Positions 28,801 to 38,269 of a DNA stretch of 64,000 bases are shown piece by piece. Source of the stretch: Roseobacter sp. Its GTDB lineage: Bacteria > Pseudomonadota > Alphaproteobacteria > Rhodobacterales > Rhodobacteraceae. Under the pieces are notes generated by a model, which saw only the letters and a list, made by a program, of their open reading frames with translations, had not been told where the DNA came from and did not search any database. The stretch spans positions 108,088-172,087 of the forward strand of contig JADFAE010000026.1 of the NCBI GenBank assembly GCA_015665415.1, in the 5' to 3' direction. How positions within the stretch are numbered: position 1 is the first letter of the stretch; each line of letters begins with the position of its first letter. The position numbers and the translations under genes were made by a program.

Positions 28801-29889
28801 TCAGCGGAGCTTCTCTTGTGTCTGCAATGCTTCCAGCGCGTCCAGTCGCTGTGCCAGGATCTTGTTTTGACGAAGGGTGGTTTTGCGCAGGGCCTGCAAC
28901 TCGTTGAGCACAAGGCCGACAATATGCCAGCCTTCGGCCGCTGTCGCGTCATCCGGCTGCGGTAGGCTGGATTGAAACTGAGACAAAGTTTCGGAAAACC
29001 CAGGCGCCTGTCTCGCCAGCTGTTCCAGGCCTGAAACCGCCTGCTGGCGCATCACTTCGAACCCGTCGTTGGCGGGGGAGAAATCTGTGGTTTGTTCGAG
29101 GTCGCGATAGGTCTTGATCCGCTCGGCAGCGGTTTCGATTACATGACGCGGAGCGCCGGTGTTCTGCAGGATGCGCACCAATTCGATCACATCGTCATCC
29201 ATGCGCGGATTGGGATCCTTGGATCGAAATTTCAGATTGCGGAGGGGTTCCCTGATCTCAAAAATCGACAGAAAGTCCTGCAGCAGCCTGTTGCTTTGCC
29301 GCCCGCCCTCTGCGTAGTGGCGCAAAGTGACTGCATCCGCTCCAAAGAGGTCGATCCAGGGCTGCAATGCCAATGCGTAATCATAGTGGATTGGCTCGAT
29401 TGCGCCTGCGGCCGCTGCGTTAAAGGCAGGTGTGGGGATACCCATCTTGACCAGTTGATTATACCAGGACCGCAGGTGGTATTCGGGGGCACGCAGATAG
29501 GCGATGACCTTGAAATCGATGTCGGGTGCCATTGCGACAACCTGTTTGAGCTGCTCCACGGCTTTGGGAAAATTTCCCAGGCGCATGAATTCTTCTGTAC
29601 TGACAATCATCCGCGATTTTTTGCTGTTGCGCAGCTCATCAAAAAGCGCGGCCCATTGCTGTTGCGGCGTGTCAGGCTTGTTATAGCCATGCATAAGGGT
29701 CTGCACTCCGGCCGCCTTATAGAGGCAGAAGGCCAGCGCAGAATGCTTGCAATGCTTCAACGCAGTTTTGGCCACCCACAGGTTCTGCTTTTCCAGCAAC
29801 CTGCGGTTATCTTGAAGAAACACTTGGATGGCCGTGGTACCGGTCTTGAAGTGCCCAATATGGAGATACAGAGTCTTGCGCATAGCCAT
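28801..29889 (-). CDS. P-loop sulfotransferase-like protein
   Basis: A 362-aa protein. The 5'-phosphosulfate-binding loop HIGHFKTGTTAIQ (residues 10-22) and a 3'-phosphate-type segment YLRAPEYHLRSWYNQL (about 131-146) fit PAPS-dependent sulfotransferases. The last 40 residues form a predicted coiled coil (LNELQALRKTTLRQNKILAQ region). The start may also be the ATG two codons later. It is transcribed with the GT4 gene and is divergent from another sulfotransferase gene at 30103. The likely role is sulfation of a surface polysaccharide; the acceptor is not evident. Confidence 0.75.
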   Translation of the reverse strand: MAMRKTLYLHIGHFKTGTTAIQVFLQDNRRLLEKQNLWVAKTALKHCKHSALAFCLYKAAGVQTLMHGYNKPDTPQQQWAALFDELRNSKKSRMIVSTEEFMRLGNFPKAVEQLKQVVAMAPDIDFKVIAYLRAPEYHLRSWYNQLVKMGIPTPAFNAAAAGAIEPIHYDYALALQPWIDLFGADAVTLRHYAEGGRQSNRLLQDFLSIFEIREPLRNLKFRSKDPNPRMDDDVIELVRILQNTGAPRHVIETAAERIKTYRDLEQTTDFSPANDGFEVMRQQAVSGLEQLARQAPGFSETLSQFQSSLPQPDDATAAEGWHIVGLVLNELQALRKTTLRQNKILAQRLDALEALQTQEKLR

Positions 29890-30102
29890 TTGAGATACTG
29901 CAAAGCCTGCTGGAGGGCCAGCCGTCGGTGAGGGTTTTTGTCAATCCCAATGTCAAAAAAACCGGTGTTGCAGCAAGAAATCAACTTTGGGCGGATCGCT
30001 GGCCACGTGCCCGGGTACCGCATTGCGTTGATACCAAAAGATGGATAGTCAGCTATGGACACATGAGATCATATTTTGATCAAGACCAAGGACAAGAAAA
30101 CC

Positions 30103-30750
30103 ATGGCCGTAATCCTGGACAAGCATAAAATTTTCTACGGAGCGGTCCCCAAGACAGCTTGCTCCTCTTTGAAATTGGCCTTTTTTGAACTGGAAAACGG
30201 CTTTCCCTTCAAACCATTTGTTTCCAACGGCAGATCTCGACATATTCACAACTCAGGATACGCGACCCTGCCACGCGCAAAGTACCCCGAAGAACGGATC
30301 AAAGATTACTTCCGTGTTGCCATGGTTCGCGAGCCGATTTCGCGTTTTCTGTCTGCCTATGGCAACCGTGTCATCGCCCACAAAGAACTGTCGATGTACA
30401 AGGCCGAAGAAGGCCTGACTCAAGCAAATCTGGAGCCGACACCGGATTTAGATCTCTATATCGAACGTTTTCATGAGTATCGCAGGGCGCATCCGTCGAT
30501 TTTGCATCACACCCGCCCTTCGGCGTTCTTTCTAGGCACTGACGCCAGTTACTTCACGAAGCTTTATACACCTGCCGATATGGATCAGTTTGTTGCAGAT
30601 ATCGCTGAGCGTACTGGAACAACAATGACCGTCGGGCGGGCCCAAACTGGCGGGCCAAAATTCAAAGTGGATGATTTGACTCGCAAACAGCAGAACAAGA
30701 TTAAAAAGCTGTACAAAGAAGACTACAAGACCTTTGGCAAGTTCTTTTGA
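30103..30750 (+). CDS. Sulfotransferase family 2 protein
   Basis: A 215-aa protein of the Sulfotransfer_2 type (carbohydrate sulfotransferases). The 5'-PSB loop is VPKTACSSLK (residues 14-23) and the 3'-PB segment is VAMVREPISRFLSAYGNRV (about 77-95); both are complete. The ATG at 30103 has AAGGAC 9 bases upstream and is preferred over an earlier TTG. It stands alone on the plus strand, 213 bases from the divergent sulfotransferase-like gene. Acceptor unknown. Confidence 0.82.
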   Translation: MAVILDKHKIFYGAVPKTACSSLKLAFFELENGFPFKPFVSNGRSRHIHNSGYATLPRAKYPEERIKDYFRVAMVREPISRFLSAYGNRVIAHKELSMYKAEEGLTQANLEPTPDLDLYIERFHEYRRAHPSILHHTRPSAFFLGTDASYFTKLYTPADMDQFVADIAERTGTTMTVGRAQTGGPKFKVDDLTRKQQNKIKKLYKEDYKTFGKFF

Positions 30751-30996
30751 TGAGCAGCCCCAGTTGAGTGGTCCAATTTCAACCTGAGCTGTAGTGGTTC
30801 GGATGTGATCTGACAGTTGGTCGTTTTTCCGGCGACATCTGTCGGGTCAAGCTCAGGTCCCGCATTTTTCCATTCGGTTTCCCGTGCCCTCAATCATGGT
30901 CTGGTACAGCCTTCTATCGCTACCCCACAAAGAGAGATGGATCCAACCCAGATCTGAGGCAGGAAGACGAGGGTCTCCTCCCTCAAGATCAGAGAT

Positions 30997-31674
30997 CTAT
31001 TCGCCAAGTCTGAAGCAATGGCAAAAAACTGCGGGCCCAGGTCGCGGGGCCAGGTCACTGTGCGATAATTTCACTGTGCGATCATTCAAGTCCTGCCGTA
31101 TACCGGCCTTTTCACTGAGAGAATTGGCCGAGGGATATTTTGGGTTTTCATCCGCCAACAGGAGCAGAAGCTTCACTATTGAAATATGTCGAGCGCTTTT
31201 TCGATCAAGGCGCTGGCATCCCTTCTGGCAAAGCCCAACTAGCCCCTTTCCCTTTACCGGAATTGCAAGCTTGTCCCGCCCTCCGCCAAGTGCGCTTTCA
31301 TTAGCGGCAATCACTCTCTCCCAGATTTCAGGAGTTTCGGGGTTCTCGTCGAAAACATTGATCCAGTCGGCACGAAACTAACCAGCAAGTGCGAACAAGT
31401 TTTTGTGGGTCAGCTTTTGCGGACCACTTCGCACGGCCTCCCAGTGGGCAAGAACCGCTTGGTAGGCTGGCAGGTATCTTTTCAGGGCTTCTGCCAAGTC
31501 GCTTGTGCCGAGGGAGACCTTCACATGGGTTCCGATTCTCACCGACTTGAACGCACCATCTATGGGGATGGAAATGAGCTGGCCTTTAACGGCCTTGGCT
31601 AGGTCAGCTGGTGGGGCGACTCGCAGGTAATACCTGTTTCCGGTCAGTGTTGGTTGCGGCATTCTTAGCCCCAT
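30997..31674 (-). pseudogene. Decayed DUF6538-type tyrosine integrase, N-terminal part
   Basis: The first 98 codons (31674 down) match the start of integrases with a DUF6538 N-terminus (NRYYLRVAPPADLA...). The frame is broken by TAG at 31378-31380 but continues in the same frame as FRADWINVFDENPETPEIWERVIAANESAL, also family-like, to about 31220 and then degrades; it stops at 30997. The catalytic recombinase domain is missing. The gene lies 80 bases beyond the 3' end of tRNA-Thr, the usual place for the integrase of an element that uses a tRNA as target. It is the remnant of a lost or decayed element. No gene is seen in 30751-30996. Confidence 0.72.
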
Positions 31675-31753
31675 GATGTACCACCTTCATGTACCAGAGA
31701 GGTGGAGCTTTTCTGTTAAATTACAGATTATTAGCAATTTCAAGGGGTTAACC

Positions 31754-31828
<75 letters not shown>

Positions 31829-31911
31829 GCCGGTGAGGGGCTTTTAGGGACAAACGTTCAGGGGCGCAAGAGCTTCTGGACGGTTTTTTCTCACTAAGTT
31901 ACAGAAGGTCT

Positions 31912-32067
31912 ATGGCAGAGAAAAAAACGCAGAAATCGAGCCAAGCATCCTCTCAGCGTGAGGACCGTTTGAAAGCTTCATTGAAGGCCAATATGGCGCG
32001 CCGCAAAGCGCAGGCCAAGGCGCGTGCGGAGAAACAAGACACAACGACCGAAGAGTCGGAAAGGTAG
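31912..32067 (+). CDS. Small basic protein upstream of murA
   Basis: A 51-codon gene coding for a highly charged protein (MAEKKTQKSSQ start; central run LKANMARRKAQAKARAEKQ) rich in Lys, Arg, Ala and Glu, likely one long helix. AGAAGG lies 4 bases before the ATG and the stop is 6 bases before the murA ATG, so the two are almost certainly co-transcribed. No domain is recognised and no function can be given. It could be a ribosome- or nucleic-acid-associated peptide from its charge, which is only a guess. Confidence 0.72.
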   Translation: MAEKKTQKSSQASSQREDRLKASLKANMARRKAQAKARAEKQDTTTEESER

Positions 32068-32073
32068 AGGCAG

Positions 32074-33342
32074 ATGGATTCGATTTTGGTAAAAGGCTCC
32101 GGCCCCTTGAACGGCCAGATCCCAATCGCAGGGGCCAAGAACGCCTGCCTGACGCTGATGCCCGCAACATTGCTCAGCGAAGAGCCGCTGACATTGACCA
32201 ATGCGCCACGTCTCAGTGACATCAAGACAATGACCGAGCTGCTGCAATCCCTGGGGGCCGAGGTCTCCAGCCTGCAGGATGGCCAGGTCCAGGCGCTGTC
32301 GAGCCATAATATCGACAACCACGTGGCCGACTACGATATCGTGCGCAAGATGCGGGCTTCCAATCTGGTATTGGGCCCCTTGCTGGCGCGCTTGGGACAG
32401 GCGGTGGTCTCCCTGCCGGGAGGCTGCGCCATTGGCGCGCGTCCGATGGATCTGCACCTGCATGGGCTCGAGGCGCTGGGGGCCGAAATCGAGTTGAAAG
32501 ACGGCTATCTGCATGCCAAGGCCCCGCGCGGCCTGAAGGGCGCAGTGATGGAGCTGAGCTTTGCTTCTGTGGGGGCCACGGAAAACATCATGATGGCGGC
32601 GACCCTGGCCAAGGGCACCACCGTGATCAAGAATGCCGCCCGCGAACCCGAGATCGTCGACCTTGCAGATTGCCTGACAAAAATGGGCGCGCATATCGAA
32701 GGTGCCGGCACATCCGCCATCACCATTGAGGGCGTCGACCGGCTGCATGGGGCTACCCACCCGGTGGTCACCGACCGGATTGAGCTGGGCACCTATATGC
32801 TGGCTCCGGCGATTGCCGGCGGTGAGGTCGAGCTGCTGGGCGGTCGCCTCGATCTGATCGGTGCCTTCGTGGAAAAACTGGATGAGGCCGGGGTTGAAGT
32901 TACCGAAACCGAAGCCGGCCTGAGGGTGAAACGCCGCGGGGATCGGATAAAAGCCGTTGATGTTACCACCGAACCCTTCCCAGGTTTCCCCACCGATCTG
33001 CAAGCGCAGATGATGGCGTTGATGTGCACCGCCCAAGGCACCAGCGTTCTGGACGAAAAGATCTTTGAAAACCGTTTCATGCATGCGCCTGAGCTGATTC
33101 GCATGGGGGCCCAGATCGAAGTGCACGGTGGTCATGCCACTGTGACCGGTGTGGACCGCCTGAAAGGTGCACCGGTGATGGCCACGGATCTGCGCGCCTC
33201 GGTCTCGCTGATCCTGGCCGGCCTGGCAGCCGAAGGCGAAACCCTGGTCAATCGGGTCTACCATCTGGATCGCGGCTATGAGCAGGTGGTGCGCAAATTC
33301 TCTGGCGTTGGTGCACAGATCGAACGGATCAAGGGGGGCTGA
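32074..33342 (+). CDS. murA: UDP-N-acetylglucosamine 1-carboxyvinyltransferase
   Basis: A 422-aa MurA, the first committed enzyme of peptidoglycan synthesis, transferring enolpyruvate from PEP to UDP-GlcNAc in the cytoplasm. Visible are the N-terminal [17 protein letters not shown] with the catalytic Lys and Asn, the loop [13 protein letters not shown] containing the active-site Cys (fosfomycin target), and the C-terminal [14 protein letters not shown]. Full family length. The start has a short AGAGG spacer and follows the small basic gene by 6 bases; DUF2948 begins 2 bases after its stop. Confidence 0.98.
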   Translation: MDSILVKGSGPLNGQIPIAGAKNACLTLMPATLLSEEPLTLTNAPRLSDIKTMTELLQSLGAEVSSLQDGQVQALSSHNIDNHVADYDIVRKMRASNLVLGPLLARLGQAVVSLPGGCAIGARPMDLHLHGLEALGAEIELKDGYLHAKAPRGLKGAVMELSFASVGATENIMMAATLAKGTTVIKNAAREPEIVDLADCLTKMGAHIEGAGTSAITIEGVDRLHGATHPVVTDRIELGTYMLAPAIAGGEVELLGGRLDLIGAFVEKLDEAGVEVTETEAGLRVKRRGDRIKAVDVTTEPFPGFPTDLQAQMMALMCTAQGTSVLDEKIFENRFMHAPELIRMGAQIEVHGGHATVTGVDRLKGAPVMATDLRASVSLILAGLAAEGETLVNRVYHLDRGYEQVVRKFSGVGAQIERIKGG

Positions 33343-33344
33343 TC

Positions 33345-33821
33345 ATGTCAGACGCCAGCTTTCACGACGGCCGCGAGGCGCCGCTGAACCTCGGAGCTTT
33401 CACTCCCGAAGATCTGCAGGTGATTTCAACCCTGGTGCAGGACGCCGTTCTGCCCGCCAAGGAAATGAGCTGGCGGGCCAAAGACCATCGCTTTGCCATA
33501 TTGCTCAACCGGTTTCGCTGGGAGGATCAGCAGGCGGCTGAACGGCGCGGGCGCTCCTATGAAAGGGTGCAAAGCCTGCTGACCATCGAGACAGTTCTTG
33601 GCGTGTCCTCGCAGGGGGTGAACCCGAGGGAGCGCGATCTTGTGCTCTCGCTGTTGTCGGTGAGTTTTGAGCCGGCAGAAGACGGGAGCGGCCATGTCCT
33701 GCTGACCTTTGCAGGGGATGGTGCCATTCGCCTGCAGGTCGAGGCGCTTGAGCTGTCCTTGCGGGACGTAACACGCCCCTATGTCGCGCCTTCAAAGCAT
33801 CTGCCGGGCCACGCGGACTGA
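33345..33821 (+). CDS. DUF2948 family protein
   Basis: A 158-aa protein of the DUF2948 family, recognised by LVQDAVLPAKEMSWRAKDHRFAILLNRFRWE and the C-terminal LSLLSVSFEP...HVLLTFAGDGAIRL...LRDVTRPYVAPS. It follows murA by 2 bases. In alphaproteobacteria this gene commonly lies between murA and hisD. Its function is unknown. Confidence 0.9.
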   Translation: MSDASFHDGREAPLNLGAFTPEDLQVISTLVQDAVLPAKEMSWRAKDHRFAILLNRFRWEDQQAAERRGRSYERVQSLLTIETVLGVSSQGVNPRERDLVLSLLSVSFEPAEDGSGHVLLTFAGDGAIRLQVEALELSLRDVTRPYVAPSKHLPGHAD

Positions 33822-33829
33822 CCCGCGCC

Positions 33830-34072
33830 ATGATTCGGCAGCTGACAAAGAGGGACCTGACGCAATATCTGGCGCTTTGGTCGCACGGCCTGCGCGCGGC
33901 CCCTGCGGCCTTTTTGCTGACCTCCGCAGAGGTGGCAGAGATCCCAGAAAGCGCCCACCTTGCCCAGTTGCATCAGGGGCACTGCTGGGGAGCCTTCCAG
34001 AATGGCATCCTTGTGGCCATGGCAGTCCTGCGGCGCTGTGTACCGAAGCGGTTGCAGCTGGACCGGGGCTAG
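33830..34072 (+). pseudogene. Truncated GNAT acetyltransferase (N-terminal half)
   Basis: An 80-codon frame with the start of a GNAT enzyme: RDLTQYLALWSHGLRAAPAAFLLTSAEV...HCWGAFQNGILVAMAVLRR. It stops where the acetyl-CoA-binding strand and the QGxGxG loop should follow. The next gene, a different GNAT, starts 3 bases later in the same frame, so the original C-terminus was probably lost by deletion. It may still be translated, but cannot be a working acetyltransferase. Confidence 0.6.
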
Positions 34073-34075
34073 GGG

Positions 34076-34603
34076 ATGCAGAACAAACGCGGGATCTCTC
34101 AGGCTTTCTCTGGCCCAACTGGGCAAGACGGCATCCTTATTCGCAAGGCAACCGTCTTTGATGTCTTCGACATCAGCCGGGTTCTGGTTGCCTCGATCAC
34201 CGATCTCTGTGTTGCTGATCATGGCTCTGACCCTAAGAGACTAGCCCCCTGGGTCGCCAATAAATCGCCGCAGGATGTTCGCGATTGGCTGACGGCCGGA
34301 AACCCGGTTCTGGTTGCGGAAGGGCACGGGGACATCAGGGCCGTCGCTCAGGCCCTTGAAGATGGCTTCATCTCCCTTCTCTATGTCGCACCAGAGGCGG
34401 TTGGTCAGGGCCTGGGTCGTGCCCTGCTGGCAAGAATGGAAGGCCAGTTGCGCGAGATGGGGCATCGCGAAGCCTTTCTCATCTCCACCTCCGCAGCGCA
34501 GGACTTTTACCGGGTACAAGGCTGGAGCCCTACGGGCCCCGCAACCGAATGTCTTGGCCTGCCAGCTTACCCGATGCGCAAATTGCTGCAGGCCCCGGGC
34601 TAA
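34076..34603 (+). CDS. GNAT-family N-acetyltransferase
   Basis: A 175-aa protein. The GNAT fold starts at ILIRKATVFDVFDISRV (about residue 20), and the acetyl-CoA loop is LYVAPEAVGQGLGRALLARME (about 102-122) with Q/R-x-x-G-x-G/A as VGQGLGR, followed by LISTSAAQDFYRVQGW. The first 18 residues are not GNAT-like and may be fusion debris from the truncated GNAT fragment directly upstream, so the true start could be later. Substrate unknown. It lies 60 bases upstream of hisD. Confidence 0.8.
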   Translation: MQNKRGISQAFSGPTGQDGILIRKATVFDVFDISRVLVASITDLCVADHGSDPKRLAPWVANKSPQDVRDWLTAGNPVLVAEGHGDIRAVAQALEDGFISLLYVAPEAVGQGLGRALLARMEGQLREMGHREAFLISTSAAQDFYRVQGWSPTGPATECLGLPAYPMRKLLQAPG

Positions 34604-34663
34604 AGCTTGTGGCAGGACGCCGTGGGCGATATGTGCAGACCAACAGCCCGAGAGAGAGCCGAT

Positions 34664-35968
34664 ATGCCCGTTTTCCTTGATACCCGTGATGCCGATTTCG
34701 AGAGCGCCTTTGAGGTGTTGCTCAGCGCCAAACGTGAAGACAGCCCGGATGTGGATGCCATCGTGGCTGATATCATCGAGGATGTGCGCAAACGCGGTGA
34801 CGCTGCTATCATTGATCTCACCGCGAAATTTGACCGGTTGGAACTGACCGCAGATCAACTGGCAATTTCCAGCGATGAGGTTGATGCAGCCATCGCCGAG
34901 GTCTCGGCTGAGGAACGCCAGGCACTGGAACTGGCAGCAGCGCGCATCCGCGCCTATCACGCGCGACAAATGCCGGAAGATGCCCAATGGGTGGATGAAA
35001 GCGGTGCCACCCTGGGCTGGCGCTGGACTGCGGTTTCGGCGGCCGGGCTCTATGTGCCGGGAGGGCTTGCCTCTTATCCGTCCTCAGTCTTGATGAATGC
35101 CATTCCCGCCAAGGTCGCCGGGGTTGAGCGTCTGGCGATCACAGTGCCAACACCCGATGGGGTGATCAATCCCTTGGTCCTGCTGGCGGCGCGCCTGTCC
35201 GGCGTCGACGAAATCTATCGTATTGGTGGGGCGCAGGCGATTGCCGCGCTGGCCTATGGCACCAAAAGCATTGCCCCCGTGGACAAGATCACCGGTCCCG
35301 GAAATGCCTTTGTGGCGGCGGCCAAGCGCCGGGTCTTTGGCAAGGTCGGAATTGACATGATCGCGGGTCCTTCCGAAATCCTTGTGATTGCTGACGCGCA
35401 GAACAATCCCGACTGGATCGCCCTGGATCTGATGAGCCAGGCAGAGCACGACGAAAGCGCTCAATCGCTGCTGATTACCACGGATGCCGAATTTGGCCGC
35501 GCCGTGGCAGCTGCTGTGGACACGCGCCTGGAAACACTCGAGCGGCGTGCCATTGCCAGGGCCAGCTGGCGGGATTTTGGTGCAGTGGTGACCGTTCGCG
35601 ACCTGGAGGAAGCCGCGGAACTCTCCAACCGGATTGCCCCGGAACATCTGGAGCTCTGTGTTGCTGACCCGGTGAGCTTAAGCCAGAATTGTGTCCATGC
35701 CGGTGCCATATTCCTGGGCCAATATACCCCCGAGGCCATCGGTGACTATGTTGGCGGCCCCAATCACGTGCTGCCGACGGCGCGCTCGGCACGCTTTTCT
35801 TCCGGCCTCTCGGTGATGGATTTTGTCAAACGTACCACGCTGAGCCAGATGACGCCTGCGGCCCTGCGCGCGATTGGTCCGGCAGCCGAGGTGCTGGCGC
35901 AAAGCGAAAGTCTTGAGGCGCATGGGCTGTCTGTCACCGCGCGCCTGGACCACCTCAACGAGAAATAG
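34664..35968 (+). CDS. hisD: Histidinol dehydrogenase
   Basis: A 434-aa HisD, catalysing the two NAD-dependent oxidations from L-histidinol to L-histidine. It has the family signature around [15 protein letters not shown], the [12 protein letters not shown] segment, the Zn ligands region ([12 protein letters not shown]) and the [18 protein letters not shown] motif. The start at 34664 fits the family length; an upstream in-frame ATG at 34607 would add 19 unrelated residues. It lies in the murA-DUF2948-hisD-UPF0262 order found widely in this group. Confidence 0.98.
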   Translation: MPVFLDTRDADFESAFEVLLSAKREDSPDVDAIVADIIEDVRKRGDAAIIDLTAKFDRLELTADQLAISSDEVDAAIAEVSAEERQALELAAARIRAYHARQMPEDAQWVDESGATLGWRWTAVSAAGLYVPGGLASYPSSVLMNAIPAKVAGVERLAITVPTPDGVINPLVLLAARLSGVDEIYRIGGAQAIAALAYGTKSIAPVDKITGPGNAFVAAAKRRVFGKVGIDMIAGPSEILVIADAQNNPDWIALDLMSQAEHDESAQSLLITTDAEFGRAVAAAVDTRLETLERRAIARASWRDFGAVVTVRDLEEAAELSNRIAPEHLELCVADPVSLSQNCVHAGAIFLGQYTPEAIGDYVGGPNHVLPTARSARFSSGLSVMDFVKRTTLSQMTPAALRAIGPAAEVLAQSESLEAHGLSVTARLDHLNEK

Positions 35969-35997
35969 GGGCGCTGCCCCTCTTGGCCTCGGGCCAA
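35968..35997 (+). terminator. Double hairpin after hisD
   Basis: Two short perfect stems lie directly after the stop: GGGGC-gct-GCCCC (35968-35980, sharing the last base of the stop codon) and TTGGCC-tcg-GGCCAA (35983-35997). A T-run is missing, so it is a weak or factor-dependent terminator, or part of the intergenic repeat that follows. Confidence 0.5.
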
Positions 35998-36329
35998 TTC
36001 ACCCCGGGATATTTGCGGCCAAATGAAAGCGGATCCACCTCCCGGGTCCGTTTGAATAAGACCCGGAAAGCTTCACTTGGCGCGGTCATCGGCGTCCCCG
36101 CCTGTACCGCCTCATCATCTTAGAGGGTGGTGACCTGCGAATCCCAGTTTCACTTGGCGAAAAATATCCTCGCCGAAGGCCCCAAATCTTTTTTTTGCAG
36201 GAAATGGCGCAGGTTTCATGGCGATATTTTGTTGCAGAAGTGCCAAAGGCGCAGACTGCGCATTTGCTCTGGCTCACGCCATAGATTAGAGACATTCTCT
36301 AACCGCTATCCCGATAGAGACCAGAATCC
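35969..36329. repeat. Gene-free gap with two copies of an intergenic repeat
   Basis: No gene is seen in these 361 bases. Two copies of a short repeat occur in opposite orientation: CGGGATATTTGCGGCCAAAT at 36005-36024 (plus) and a relative, GGATATTTTTCGCCAAGTG, on the minus strand at about 36152-36170. A third relative is at about 40826-40850 (CGTATTTTTGGAAAGATGAAG). The words TCACTTGGCG also occur twice (near 36073 and 36150). The promoter of the UPF0262 gene should be in the last 100 bases. Confidence 0.5.
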
Positions 36330-36809
36330 ATGAGCCGCATTAGCCAGATCGAATTGGACGACCGCAACCTGCCTCCGCCTACTGCGGAAATCGAGCAGGA
36401 ACGCAAGGTGGCGATCTATGATCTGATCGAGGAAAATTCTTTTTCCTTGCCCAGCCGCGACGATCGCCCGGTTGTCGATGGCCCCTATCATCTGGGGCTC
36501 GCCATTCGCGACAAGCGCCTGGTTTTTGACCTGGAAACCGAAGCCGGACAAAAGGCGGCTGAATTCCACCTGTCGCTGTCACCTTTTCGCCAGGTGGTCA
36601 AAGACTACTACCAAATTTGCGAGAGCTATTTCTCGGCCGTCAAAACCCTCCCCCCCAGTCAGATCGAGACAATCGACATGGCGCGACGTGGCATTCACAA
36701 CGAAGGCAGCCGGGTCTTGCAGGAGCGGCTGGAAGGCAAGGCCGAGGTGGATACCGATACCGCCCGCCGCCTGTTCACGCTGATCTGCGTTCTGCATTTC
36801 GGAGGCTGA
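36330..36809 (+). CDS. UPF0262 family protein
   Basis: A 159-aa protein matching UPF0262, known mainly from alphaproteobacteria, with the conserved KVAIYDLIEENSFSL, VVDGPYHLGLAIRDKRLVFD and MARRGIHNEGSRVLQERL segments. It is cytoplasmic with no known activity. It follows hisD in this group and precedes a tyrosine phosphatase gene by 3 bases, so they are co-transcribed. Confidence 0.92.
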   Translation: MSRISQIELDDRNLPPPTAEIEQERKVAIYDLIEENSFSLPSRDDRPVVDGPYHLGLAIRDKRLVFDLETEAGQKAAEFHLSLSPFRQVVKDYYQICESYFSAVKTLPPSQIETIDMARRGIHNEGSRVLQERLEGKAEVDTDTARRLFTLICVLHFGG

Positions 36810-36812
36810 TGC

Positions 36813-37271
36813 GTGACGGAGTTGCCGCAGTCCATCCTGTTCTGCTGTGACCACAATGCGGTCCGCTCCCCCATGGCTGAAGGGTTGATGAAACAGTTCT
36901 ACGGCACCGGGACCTATGTGCAATCCGCGGGGGTCAAAAACGATCTGGAGATCGACGGCTTCTCCATTGCCGTTTGCCAGGAAGTGAATGTGGAACTGTC
37001 CCGTCACCGCTCGCGCTCTTTCGACGAGATGGAACAATGGGGGGATGACCTGTCCTCCTTTGATCTGATTGTCGCTCTTTCCCCCGCCAGTCAGCGCCGC
37101 GCGCTGGAACTCACCCGATTTTTTCATCTCGATGTCGAATATTGGCCAATAATGGACCCAACTGGGCTGGGAGAGACCCGGGAAGCCAAGCTAGACAGTT
37201 ATAGACAGACCCGCGATCAGATCATTCAGCATCTGACCATACGCTGGGGGGAGCCAACGGAGAACCTATGA
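36813..37271 (+). CDS. Low-molecular-weight protein-tyrosine phosphatase family
   Basis: A 152-aa protein with the P-loop C12-x5-R18-S19 (FCCDHNAVRSPMAEG) and a C-terminal general-acid segment YWPIMDPTGLG, as in LMW-PTPs and related arsenate reductases. The start is GTG at 36813 with GGAGG 7 bases upstream; the ATG at 36809 is out of frame. It overlaps the next gene by 4 bases. Confidence 0.9.
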   Translation: MTELPQSILFCCDHNAVRSPMAEGLMKQFYGTGTYVQSAGVKNDLEIDGFSIAVCQEVNVELSRHRSRSFDEMEQWGDDLSSFDLIVALSPASQRRALELTRFFHLDVEYWPIMDPTGLGETREAKLDSYRQTRDQIIQHLTIRWGEPTENL

Positions 37272-37663
37272 CTGACATCATCGCCCGCTATTTTTCGGCT
37301 TTCAACGCCGGTGACACCGCCGCCATGCTCGATTGCCTTTCAGATGACGTGGCCCATCACGTCAATGAAGGGCAGATTCGTACTGGCAAAGAGGCATTCG
37401 CCGCATTCTGCGCCCATATGAGCCGCTGCTACAAGGAAGAGCTGACCGATATGGTGCTGTTCTGTACCGCAGATGGAAGCCGGGCCGCTGCCGAGTTCAT
37501 TGTCAATGGCACCTATCTGGAGACGGACGAAGGTCTGCCAGAGGCACAGGGACAGACCTATTGTTTGCCCGGCGGGTCCTTCTTTGAACTGAAAGACGGC
37601 AAGATTTCGCGGGTGACAACCTATTACAATCTTGCGGATTGGATGGCACAGGTTTCCGCCTGA
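37268..37663 (+). CDS. NTF2/SnoaL-like (ketosteroid-isomerase-type) protein
   Basis: A 131-aa alpha+beta-barrel protein: YFSAFNAGDTAAMLDCLSDDVAHHVNEGQIRTGKEAFAAFCAHM and SFFELKDGKISRVTTYYNLADWM are typical of the SnoaL/KSI-related group. A precise reaction cannot be given. It is coupled on both sides: ATGA overlap with the phosphatase gene and TGATG overlap with the following GNAT gene. Confidence 0.85.
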   Translation: MTDIIARYFSAFNAGDTAAMLDCLSDDVAHHVNEGQIRTGKEAFAAFCAHMSRCYKEELTDMVLFCTADGSRAAAEFIVNGTYLETDEGLPEAQGQTYCLPGGSFFELKDGKISRVTTYYNLADWMAQVSA

Positions 37664-38250
37664 TGGCGGTTACCGTCAGGCCCCTGACCGGCGCGGCCCT
37701 GGACGCGGCGCTGGACGGGGTTGCCCGTCTCCGGATCGAAGTGTTTCGTGCCTTCCCCTATCTCTATGATGGGGATCTCGCCTATGAGCGGACCTATTTG
37801 CAGAGCTACCGCGATAGCGAAAGCGCCGTCGTGGTCGGGGCCTTCGAGGGAGAGATTTTGGTGGGGGCCTCAACTGCTGCCCCGCTGACGGATCATGCAG
37901 AAGATTTCGCCGCAGCCTTTGCGGGCAGTGGCCTCGATCTGGGTGAGGTTTTCTACTGCGCCGAATCGGTGCTCTTACCCGAGTATCGTGGCCAGGGTCT
38001 GGGTCACAGGTTCTTTGATGCCCGTGAGGCCCATGCCCGCAGGCTGGGTTACAAGATGACAGCCTTTTGCGGGGTACAGCGCGCCCCTGATCACCCTCTG
38101 CGGCCAACAGACTACGCCCCGCTGGATCCGTTCTGGCGCAAACGGGGATATCTACCGCTCGAAGGTGCGGTCGCGCAGTATTCCTGGAAAGATCTAGACC
38201 AGGTTGAAGAGAGCCTGAAACCTCTTCAGTTCTGGATTCGCACTCTGTGA
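37663..38250 (+). CDS. GNAT-family N-acetyltransferase
   Basis: A 195-aa protein with an N-terminal VRPLTGAALDAALDGVARLRIEVFRAFPYLYDGD segment and the acetyl-CoA loop LPEYRGQGLGHRFFDAREAHARRLGY (R-G-Q-G-L-G). This is the 'GNAT with conserved FPYLYDG' group frequent in Rhodobacterales. The start at 37663 overlaps the stop of the previous gene. It ends 19 bases before the convergent cytochrome-b-like gene. Substrate unknown. Confidence 0.88.
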   Translation: MAVTVRPLTGAALDAALDGVARLRIEVFRAFPYLYDGDLAYERTYLQSYRDSESAVVVGAFEGEILVGASTAAPLTDHAEDFAAAFAGSGLDLGEVFYCAESVLLPEYRGQGLGHRFFDAREAHARRLGYKMTAFCGVQRAPDHPLRPTDYAPLDPFWRKRGYLPLEGAVAQYSWKDLDQVEESLKPLQFWIRTL

Positions 38251-38269
38251 AGCGGTGCCGGGCTGTGGG

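Noticed and set aside
31978..33264. A 428-codon frame opposite murA
   Set aside because: Complete overlap with a certain housekeeping gene; composition of a shadow frame.
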